From Calditrichia bacterium (GTDB lineage: Bacteria; Calditrichota; Calditrichia; RBG-13-44-9; J075), in contig JANQQU010000043.1 of NCBI GenBank assembly GCA_028284905.1, positions 372,001 to 436,000 of the forward strand: 64,000 nucleotides of DNA, read 5' to 3'. Positions within the stretch are counted from its first letter, which is position 1. Each line of letters starts with the position of its first letter. Of the stretch, positions 59,801 through 64,000 are shown in pieces. The notes beneath the pieces are model-generated. The model saw only the letters and a program-made list of their open reading frames with translations. It was not told the origin of the DNA and did not search any database. Made by a program: the position numbers and the translations under genes.

Positions 59801-60635
59801 AGGAATTGTTAATCCGGATAGTGTTCAGATGGATTCTAATACTGTCATTGGGGCAATCTTCCAACAGAATCTGCCACCAGTGGTAAATGCAAAGGTTTGG
59901 CTGGAAGGCCCTTATAATGCCGGTGAAATGGACACCACATTGGCTGCCAATGCGCTGTTACCAGTACAGCAACCGTTTAATACTGCACCATGGAATTATA
60001 CCGGCGATGACAGTGTTGTAACCATGCCGACCAATGTTGTTGATTGGGTGCTAGTGGCATTGCGAAATACGCCCACCGGTTCGGACACATCCCGACGAGC
60101 GGGCTTGTTGAAAAAAGATGGCACAATCACTGATATGGATGGCAGCACTTTAACCTTCGACGGAATGACCGCCGGGGATTATTATGTGGTCATTATGCAT
60201 CGGAATCATCTGGCGATTATGAGCAGCAATGCGTTGTCCTTAAGCGATAGTAGTTCTCTTTACGATTTCACCACTTCCCAGGGCACTGCCTATGGCAGCG
60301 ATCCGTTAACGGAAGTTAGCGCCGGTGTTTTCGGAATGTATTCCGGGGATGGTAATGCCGATGGAGGTATTGACGCTACAGACAAGAATACTGTTTGGCG
60401 TGCGCAAAATGCCACATTGTGGAATTATAGCAAATATTCGGATTTTAATCTCGATGGTGGTGTTGATGTGCTGGATCTAAACGTCGGCTGGCGAGTGAAC
60501 AATGGGGTTTCTACCCAGGTGCCTTCCGGCGGAATGGCAAAGAATAGTACGACCGGTGGGGGAAAGGGGAAAACGTCCGGTAGTAAATCTCCGCCCGTTG
60601 GTGCAATCCTGCCAACAGAAAACCGCACTCGATAG
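50880..60635 (+). CDS. Giant 3251-aa secreted protein: duplicated beta-helix-like module, 23 InlB-type repeats, dockerin-like tail
   Basis: An exported protein: signal peptide 1-26 (ending TTLAQ). Modules: a roughly 540-residue beta-solenoid-like region (30-566, starting YTWNNLLSGNWTD) that is repeated as a second copy (1153-1688, starting YEWNTVDGDWD; both hold LRFERG, NTDDSGG and LENYGT-type motifs); eight InlB-type repeats (567-1150) between the copies; thirteen more (1689-2633); then module A (about 2636-2855), shared with the CotH protein; two further repeats (2856-2996); and module B (2999-3251), with the dockerin-like loops at 3155-3210. A repeat is about 72 residues with YDS, VTLTATADSGY, WSGDLSG, NPDSL and VTATF. 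It has no YPNP tail. The protein should be very long, acidic and rich in Ser, Thr, Asp and Gly, fitting an adhesin or surface fibre. Exact role unknown. Confidence 0.9.
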   Translation: MLALIREKLVLYILGILLGISTTTLAQTTYTWNNLLSGNWTDASNWLPNGVPGTGDFVVLTEGTVVLDSNLSVCTLEMVTNSILSGSGAITITDTLNWFGGDMIGNGTTILPDSAIANVNNNTTIDLDVRTFENYGTVLWDGTGKWKFKNYALFNNYLGAVFDIQRDGVFDYVLEDSGGSFINYGSVKKTADDGDRLEFDITFTNASTGTVQASSGNLRFERGSTTASKGSFIVDSGAIIQIAERPFMLDGVTFSGGGTVEIVDRTNFQVVGSGITVASGTTLEMNTDDSGGEGFLEGDGDITINGTFDWTEGTLQGSGDLIINGTLQTVSGGTRILNGKTIENYGSAIFDQTFRMAGNSVFDNRVGGVVETRGPYQIVSVDPDGGSITNAGTWIRKTASGEAKVDVPFTNSGLIDIEMGELRFRDDITNEVTGIISGVDTLEVTGVTFLNNGIIRPGASPGQLVVLGNLQQGSTGQIDLEVGGTTPGSNFDQLLVSGSVQLDGILNLSLINSFEPAATDTFPVISYASSSGSFFSINNASLNGNGVFKVNYDSDSLRLSVDSIPRFALDVDTVGGGGVTLSPAGGEYDTATTVILTATADSGFTFSSWSGDLTSAGNPDTLVMNEAKSVTATFLELPDFNVVANVVGSGSITLDPPGGVYDSSSTITATANPAAGYYFTGWSGDLSGTDNPDTLLIDDNKTITANFATLPQFVLDVDTVGVGGVTLDPAGGTYDSTSTVTLTATPGAGYYFHSWSGDLASANNPDSIVINGNKNVTANFLELPDFQLTTTAVGGSIVLNPAGGTYDSTTTVVLSAVADSGYYFSHWTGDVNGESNPENLLMDGNKSVTAVFIPRFLLSMDSIGNGTVTVTPDSSGRIYDSLDVVSISATPASGYYFKQWSGDYSGTDNPASVEMNSDKSITAEFINLPDFVLDIDTVGSGGVSLSPAGGVYDSTTQVTLTATADPGYAFTGWSGDLASLENPVMITMDSPKNITATFEEVASLFTLDVDTVGNGGVTLSPTGPSFNSTVMVTLTATADPGYYFVGWSGDLVSANNPDSILVDANKNVTATFAELPDFTLTTNTSGPGNVSLSPSGGVYDSTTVVTLTATASDPDYKFSHWSGDLSSSSNPADLVMDGNKSVTANFVLEGESYEWNTVDGDWDIASNWTPNGIPGAQDTAWIKAQVVTLNTNKSVAMLKISNGGALSGDSTLTITDSLSWVSGDMNDSGKTVIAASARASISHGGNTIDLNARTLENYGTIVWEGTGVWKLKNKAFIINRQGGTFDVRRDGILDYVQDLTGGNFVNQGTLMKTSGSGRIEIDPTFYNDDTGVVWSRSGTLRFERGDSVEVSSGTFRADSGHIVQLSERQFMIDGATFSGDGVIDMVDRPNVQISGSGLTVDSDATFELNTDDSGGQGFLEGSGPINVNGTFLWTRGTVRGSGDLNIAGSLTTSSTSTKVLDGRPLNISGDMIVTSTIRVTGNAAITNLASGTIDFQNNVNFVNISPGGTITNTGLVTRTAGTGTAEIQLDFTNNGTVGSDAGILAFDELFDHNSGAAIQGSDTLDFTSASVSFDGDVNPGTSPGILVVSGGFNPSSSTTVNIEIGGTTVGSEYDRFVVPGTANLDGTLNISLINGYSPPAGETFTVFTAGTRNGQFATVNVPSSGGSDVFDVTYSGDDIILTSQLNPQFTVTLDTIGNGGITLNPDRSGYYRDEEVEATATADSGYRFLSWGGDLSGSDNPDTVIVDTNKTISASFIRQYKINTTIVSGGSIQFSPTAINGGFDSLSTVTLTAVPDSGYIFVGWSGDLSGSGLTDSLVMTQDYNVTATFQARFALATTTVGNGSVVLLPAGGVYDSSVVVTLTATPGAGYAFAGWSGDLSGSANPDSVTMDSDKNVTALFVPQYSVMLDTIGGGGLTLSPSGGIYDSSTTVVVTATADSGFAFANWSGDLSGNANPDSLIINSNKQITGRFIPTYTLTTVVDSGGVISLSPNNPGGVFDSATVVTLTATADSGFVFDSWSGNLSGTESIDSLTMNTDKSVTAVFTKLAELQFTVTIDTVGPGVITPSPNDTAYDGGTIVEYTATPDSGARFVGWSGDLSGTANPDSLTIDENKAITGTFIRQYLLTLNGDAGGAITTVPDTSGGAIYDSLTQIIFTATPDSGYRFASWSGDLSGTASPDSLIMDADRTVNGDFLRQYRLIVGEAQGGLVQLNPDTSAGGLYDSATVVQVTAIPDSGYTFLSWSGDLSSADSTDSLTMNGDKTITPQFFRRFTLAVDSTAGGGVTVSPNDTIFDINTVVTLTANPDSAYRFNAWSGDLSSTVSPDSVVMDGDKQVTANFLRQFSLALDNGTGGNISVSPDTVGGSLYDSLSRPVFTAIPDSGYRFLSWGGDLSGSANPDSLLITANSLVSASFIKQYKLTVVNAAGGSVQLNPDTSSSGTYDSATVVYATAMPDSGYIFLGWSGDLSGTDTTDSLTMDGDKSIAPQFLARFALTVDSTAGGSLTVSSSDTIFDSLAVVTFTATADSAYRFSGWSGDLSGSANPDSIVMNSDKQVTANFIRQFTLATSVAGDGSVSLDPSGGVYDSATVVTMTATPGPGRVFSGWSGDTTGTEAAIAIPMNSDKQFTASFAIPTAITFEEVETGTSSSSSSVTTSSALTAENDHLYIAAISTRSHVLVDTVTGLGLSWQSADEQCAGRSQTGVEVWYAVGTPSGNSTVTATLTGSSQNTVLAVSRYSGVDPAQPIGAIISGNTNGLDGSCSGGSDSDSYAFNITTSIDGAYVYSAVGIRNKTHTSPTAYTERAEVNKGGSLGSAATLAVQDREAETAGSILVNGGISDDVDWAMIGLEIRPQVVVNTYTLTASAGSGGSITQSPQDSTYDENTVVTLTAVADSAYRFVSWGGDLSGSANPDSITMDGNKTVSASFIRQFSLTTTVDSGGSITLSPSGGVYDSATVVTATAVPDSGYSFVGWSDALGGIVNPDSVQMDSNTVIGAIFQQNLPPVVNAKVWLEGPYNAGEMDTTLAANALLPVQQPFNTAPWNYTGDDSVVTMPTNVVDWVLVALRNTPTGSDTSRRAGLLKKDGTITDMDGSTLTFDGMTAGDYYVVIMHRNHLAIMSSNALSLSDSSSLYDFTTSQGTAYGSDPLTEVSAGVFGMYSGDGNADGGIDATDKNTVWRAQNATLWNYSKYSDFNLDGGVDVLDLNVGWRVNNGVSTQVPSGGMAKNSTTGGGKGKTSGSKSPPVGAILPTENRTR
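52578..54329 (+). repeat. InlB-type tandem repeats, block 1 (8 units)
   Basis: Eight consecutive in-frame units of about 72 codons, the first FALDVDTVGGGGV and the last ending NKSVTANF before VLEGES. Conserved words are SPAGG, YDS, TLTATADSGYYF, WSGDL, NPDS and NKSVTATF. They sit between the two copies of the large N-terminal module. Confidence 0.9.
55944..58779 (+). repeat. InlB-type tandem repeats, block 2 (13 units)
   Basis: Thirteen in-frame units (F/Y-start, ending ..IRQ, ..LRQ or similar). Units 15-17 and 18-20 of the protein (counting from block 1) look like a repeated trimer: the NPDTSxGG unit and the DSTAGG/NDTIFD unit recur in the same order. This block has a consensus ending (RQ) different from block 1 (LPD), so it expanded separately. 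Confidence 0.85.
59445..59867 (+). repeat. InlB-type repeats, block 3 (2 units)
   Basis: Two more units follow module A: YTLTASAGSGG... and FSLTTTVDSGG.... They bring the total to 23. The second has a less conserved core (WSDALGG instead of WSGDLSG). Confidence 0.85.
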
Positions 60636-60651
60636 TAGATTTCCCTGACAA

Positions 60652-60687
60652 TTTCGCCAATGCTGATATTCTTCAACATTGGCGAAA
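60652..60687. terminator. Hairpin between the giant gene and the DUF885 gene
   Basis: TTTCGCCAATG (60652-60662) pairs with CATTGGCGAAA (60677-60687), an 11-bp perfect stem. The flanking U-run is poor on either strand, so it may be a weak terminator or mRNA 3' end structure between the convergent genes. Confidence 0.5.
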
Positions 60688-60721
60688 AATATGTCTAAAA
60701 AATTCCACCTAAACAGATGCC

Positions 60722-62488
60722 TTATTCCGGAAGAGATAATTTTGCCTGAATAAACTCGTTGATGATGCCTTCGAGTACATCCAACGGAATTGCCCCGTTT
60801 TCAAGGATTTTATCATGGAATTCCCGAATGTCAAAACGATCGCCGAGCGAATTCTCGCAACGCAAACGCAACTCTTTTATCTTTAACTCGCCAATTTTAT
60901 AAGCAAGCGCCTGTCCCGGCCAGACGATGTAGCGATCAACTTCATTGGAGATGTCATGTTCGGTTTTCGCTGTATTCTCTTTCATAAAGTCAATCGCCTG
61001 CTGGCGGGTCCACTGAAAATAATGCATGCCGGTATCGACGACCAGCCGACAGGCGCGCCACATCTCGTAAGTCAATTGCCCAAACTTGGAATAAGGATCC
61101 TGATACAGGCCCAGGGTTTCTCCCAGGCTTTCTGAATACAATGCCCATCCTTCCACAAAAGCCGTGGAGTTGCCGCGTTGCCGGAAAGTCGGCACATTCT
61201 CCAACTCCATCGCCAGGGCGATCTGCAGGTGATGTCCCGGCATCGCTTCGTGGATTGCTAATGCTTCCATCTCATACTTGGGGCGGGTTTCCAGTTTGTA
61301 AGTATTCGCATAAAAATAGCCGGCCCGTTTACCATCGGCTGAAGGCCGATTATAATAGCCGGTATAGGTAGTCGGCGCTTCAAATGCCGGTATTTCCCGA
61401 ACCCCGTAAGGTGTGCGTGGCAGTTTGCCGAATAGTGCAGCTAGCTCCGGGTCAATACGTTTGCAAATATCCCGATAGCCCATTAGCAGATCCTCAGCCT
61501 TTGTATAGTAAAATTGTGGATCTGTGCGCAGGAAATAGAGGAAATCCTGAAAGCTGCCTTCAAAGTTCAGAGAAGAAATGATTGCTGCCATTTCGCCGCG
61601 AATTCTGGCGACTTCCTTTTTACCAATCTCATGAACTTCGGTGGGGGAGAGGGAGGTTGTTGTATAAAAGGCAACCCGATTCTCATAAAACGCCTTCCCA
61701 TTGGGAAACTGCCAGGCGCCAGCCTTTGCATATGCTGCCGGGTAATAGGTGTCAACAAAATAGCGATGCAGTTTTTTGAAAGCAGGGATAAAATGAGTTT
61801 CTAATGCATTTCTCCCCTGGGTAATCAATTGCTCGCGAGTTTCCTCATCGATTCTATCCGGAAAATTTAAAAAAGGGTGAAAGTATCTCAGGGAATCGGT
61901 GGGGCCGGCATACTGCGCCTCGATTTGTGCAGCCACGCCACGCAAGGGCATCTGAGTATGCATCCAGCCGGTTTTTCTGCCGGCTTCCATCAAGTCGATA
62001 ATCTCGTTGAGATAGCGCGGCACTGCAGCAAGCCGCTTGATGTAAGCGTCATAGTCTTTTTCAGTTTCGAAGGGAGTTATAGAAACAAGGCCAGGAAAAC
62101 TCAACTGAGGGCCTCCCAATTGATCTATCGGGAGTAAATGTTCAAAAAATTCAGCGTCTGCAACCGCAATACGAAAGTTTCTGCTAAAAAGATCATAATT
62201 TAACTGATCCACCGGAGGGAGATCATCCCGTTTGATTTCTGAAAGTTTGTTGAGCATCTCTTTGTTGTAAGCCTGGCGTGCAGCAATAGCGGTAGGGCGA
62301 TAATCCGTCAATCGGTGATTTGAAGTTTTAATACCCCGATAAGTAGCCCTTTCCGGGTATTCTGCCAGTAGATAGGATTCGTGGCTTTCGAATAATTCAT
62401 GTAAGGTTTTTTGAGAAGGGGAAGGCTGTGCGACGGCAAATTTTAGAGTGAAAAGTAATATTGCAATAATGAATACCAGATGCTTCAT
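60722..62488 (-). CDS. DUF885 family putative metallopeptidase
   Basis: A 588-aa protein with signal peptide (LVFIIAILLFTLKFAVAQ). DUF885 proteins are predicted zinc metallopeptidases; here the metal motif HEAMPGHH (residues 413-420) is present, followed by a second region FVEGWALYSESLGE with the third ligand glutamate. The N-terminal helical part contains LLAEYPERATYRGIK and DYRPTAIAARQAYN. Full length is normal for the family. It is exported, so it probably degrades peptides released by the large subtilase or others. The start at 62488 follows AGGAGAATTT. It is divergent from the potassium channel gene. Confidence 0.92.
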   Translation of the reverse strand: MKHLVFIIAILLFTLKFAVAQPSPSQKTLHELFESHESYLLAEYPERATYRGIKTSNHRLTDYRPTAIAARQAYNKEMLNKLSEIKRDDLPPVDQLNYDLFSRNFRIAVADAEFFEHLLPIDQLGGPQLSFPGLVSITPFETEKDYDAYIKRLAAVPRYLNEIIDLMEAGRKTGWMHTQMPLRGVAAQIEAQYAGPTDSLRYFHPFLNFPDRIDEETREQLITQGRNALETHFIPAFKKLHRYFVDTYYPAAYAKAGAWQFPNGKAFYENRVAFYTTTSLSPTEVHEIGKKEVARIRGEMAAIISSLNFEGSFQDFLYFLRTDPQFYYTKAEDLLMGYRDICKRIDPELAALFGKLPRTPYGVREIPAFEAPTTYTGYYNRPSADGKRAGYFYANTYKLETRPKYEMEALAIHEAMPGHHLQIALAMELENVPTFRQRGNSTAFVEGWALYSESLGETLGLYQDPYSKFGQLTYEMWRACRLVVDTGMHYFQWTRQQAIDFMKENTAKTEHDISNEVDRYIVWPGQALAYKIGELKIKELRLRCENSLGDRFDIREFHDKILENGAIPLDVLEGIINEFIQAKLSLPE

Positions 62489-62578
62489 AAATTCTCCTGT
62501 GGATATGTCCTTTGCTTTTAGTAAAATACTGTTTATTTTTGAAATAGGAAATTAGTTAAGCGAATATTTTGGGAATGT

Positions 62579-63406
62579 ATGGATAAGGGCGCGGAAAAGA
62601 GCAGATACCAGGGGTGGCGGCTGCGAACGCATGAAATTATTTTTGAAGCGGAGACACCCGCAGGTAAAACATTTGACCTGATGCTAATCACCGTCATTCT
62701 GTTGAGCGTTGTCGTCGTGATGATGGAAAGCACTGCCTTAATGCGCGATAATTTCGGGGAAATACTGCGCATTCTGGAATGGGGCTTCACCATACTTTTC
62801 ACCATTGAATATTTTCTCCGACTGACAACTGTTGGCAGACCATGGTTGTATGCCCGGAGTTTTTACGGGCTTGTCGATCTGCTTTCAATTATTCCCACCT
62901 ATTTAAGCCTGATAGTACCGGGCAGCCAATATCTGCTGGTTATTCGGACCCTGCGAATTCTGCGGGTTTTTCGCATTTTGCGCCTGGTGCGTTATATGAC
63001 CGAAGCGAGTTTGCTCTACCGGGCTATTTATGCCAGCCGGCGAAAAATATTTGTTTTTTTGTATGGAGTAATGATTCTGGTAATCATCGTCGGATCGTTG
63101 ATGTATGTTGTTGAGGGGGAAGAAAACGGGTTTACCAGCATTCCGAGAAGTATCTACTGGGCAGTGGTTACGCTAACGACTGTTGGCTATGGCGATATTG
63201 CCCCGCAAACCATCCCCGGGCAACTTCTCGCTGTTATTGTCATGATTATGGGGTATGGGATTATTGCTGTGCCAACCGGGATTGTAACATCGGAACTCTC
63301 GCAGATGTCCCCACAAACGTTCAATACAAAAACTTGCCATAACTGCAGTGCTGAGGGGCATGACAAGGATGCTGTCTACTGTAAGTTCTGTGGCGAAAAA
63401 GTCTAG
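62579..63406 (+). CDS. Voltage-gated potassium channel with C-terminal zinc ribbon
   Basis: A 275-aa inner-membrane channel of the Kv/KvLm-like type. Helices S1-S6: S1 FDLMLITVILLSVVVVMM, S2 LEWGFTILFTIEYFLRL, S3 FYGLVDLLSIIPTYLS, S4 RTLRILRVFRILRLVRYM with arginines every third residue, S5 IFVFLYGVMILVIIVGSLMY. The selectivity filter is T200-T-V-G-Y-G-D206, followed by S6 LLAVIVMIMGYGIIAVPTGI. The last 25 residues are a four-cysteine zinc ribbon (CHNCSAEGHDKDAVYCKFC). The channel core is typical; the zinc ribbon is less so. The gene stands divergent from the DUF885 gene. Confidence 0.95.
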   Translation: MDKGAEKSRYQGWRLRTHEIIFEAETPAGKTFDLMLITVILLSVVVVMMESTALMRDNFGEILRILEWGFTILFTIEYFLRLTTVGRPWLYARSFYGLVDLLSIIPTYLSLIVPGSQYLLVIRTLRILRVFRILRLVRYMTEASLLYRAIYASRRKIFVFLYGVMILVIIVGSLMYVVEGEENGFTSIPRSIYWAVVTLTTVGYGDIAPQTIPGQLLAVIVMIMGYGIIAVPTGIVTSELSQMSPQTFNTKTCHNCSAEGHDKDAVYCKFCGEKV

Positions 63407-63441
63407 AATAATTGCTTGTTTCTTTGGGAAAAGAGATGTTT

Positions 63442-64000
63442 ATGAACGAATACATTGTGAAAAAGATAAAGCTGACCGGTTTGTTGGCCTTTATCTTTTT
63501 AGTTAGCCTTTCCAGTTGCAATGCGCCGCAACTGGGAAAATCCTTCTTTGTTGCTCGTTTCAAGATGGATGGCCGCCTGGATAAATCTTTCCAAAACGAA
63601 GGTGTTGCTTTTGCTGCTTTCGATGAAGGCAGTGCCTTTGGGAATATTGGTTCTGCGCCGGGAAATGGTTCCGCAGCAATGGCACATGCCGTAACGATCG
63701 ATAAAAATATGCGTGTTGTCGCAGCGGGGTGCGCAAATGTGAAGGGGCGGAACCAAATTGCCCTGGCCCGCTTCGAAGAAAAAGATGGCGCTTTGGATGG
63801 CAATTTTGGCATTGGAGGCCGCAGTCTCTCTGGGTATGATCTGGGCGAATTCTGTGAGGCACGGGCGCTGACAATTGATTTTCAGAATCGGATTTTGACC
63901 GCCGGATTCGTTCAAAAAAGTGAAGGGCCGGATTATTCCGATCTCGCCATTGTTTGTTACACGGAAGATGGTAAAGTGGATAGCAGCTTTGGGTATGAAG
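63442..64000 (+). CDS. Delta-60 repeat lipoprotein (partial, runs off the right edge)
   Basis: Open frame to the end of the window (186 codons visible). ATG 63442 has AAGAG six bases upstream; ATG 63436 in the same frame is also possible. A lipobox is present: VSLSSC (Cys about residue 30). The mature part has delta-60 repeats: FFVARFKMDGRLDKSF, QIALARFEEKDGALDGNFG and DLAIVCYTEDGKVDSSFG, each preceded by a strand AVTIDKNMRVVAAG or ALTIDFQNRILTAGF. Such repeats form beta-propeller-like folds and are common in large exported proteins of this type of bacterium. Function unknown; its full length lies outside the window. Confidence 0.82.
   Translation, partial: MNEYIVKKIKLTGLLAFIFLVSLSSCNAPQLGKSFFVARFKMDGRLDKSFQNEGVAFAAFDEGSAFGNIGSAPGNGSAAMAHAVTIDKNMRVVAAGCANVKGRNQIALARFEEKDGALDGNFGIGGRSLSGYDLGEFCEARALTIDFQNRILTAGFVQKSEGPDYSDLAIVCYTEDGKVDSSFGYE

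Overview
The window looks like a chromosomal segment of a free-living, heterotrophic, Gram-negative bacterium of the FCB superphylum. A Calditrichota- or KSB1-like lineage is my best guess, but it is only inferred. The signs are a subtilase with a Bacteroidota-type (type IX secretion, YPNP) C-terminal tail, two PorT-like outer-membrane barrel proteins, very large modular secreted proteins, a mid-40s GC content judged by eye, and dense gene packing. No rRNA, tRNA, CRISPR array, transposase or phage gene was seen.

Layout. 1-3705 (minus): a VIT/VWA protein cut by the left edge, a second VWA protein, and a zinc-ribbon/membrane/TPR-like protein. 3993-6642 (plus): guaB, methylmalonyl-CoA epimerase and a monofunctional peptidoglycan glycosyltransferase, ending in a bidirectional terminator shared with the convergent glgP (6778-9378). 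9708-15561 (plus): a housekeeping run of yicC, gmk, coaBC, a family-4 uracil-DNA glycosylase, dnaB and a SirB1-like protein. 15574-25466 (minus): uvrB, a TPR protein, purD, an FN3 protein, an outer-membrane barrel protein, an NAD-dependent epimerase and a receiver-only response regulator. 25644-27011 (plus): two tandem PorT-like barrels. 27105-28780: a PAP2 phosphatase and a YiiX-like amidase (both minus), with repeat-rich intergenic DNA on either side of PAP2. 29012-32191 (plus): a secreted GH2 beta-galactosidase. 32232-38502 (minus): a small lipoprotein, a GH-A-like hydrolase, aceK, a HemN-like radical SAM protein and a threonine/serine dehydratase.

38737-60635 (plus, with one small minus gene) is the distinctive region. 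It holds a 1399-aa subtilase with a type IX tail, a 2169-aa CotH/lamin-tail/cadherin-like protein, and a 3251-aa protein with 23 InlB-type repeats. The two giants share two modules: a roughly 215-aa domain, N-terminal in one and near the C-terminus of the other, and a roughly 240-aa C-terminal module ending in a dockerin-like calcium-loop pair with WR motifs. That tail differs from the type IX tail of the neighbouring subtilase, so it may mark a second surface-sorting or assembly route. The 3251-aa protein also contains an internal duplication of about 540 residues. 60722-64000 holds a DUF885 metallopeptidase, a voltage-gated potassium channel ending in a zinc ribbon, and the start of a delta-60 repeat lipoprotein.

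Taken together, the genes suggest an organism that digests external protein and carbohydrate, mobilises glycogen (glgP), and may switch flux between the TCA cycle and glyoxylate bypass through AceK.
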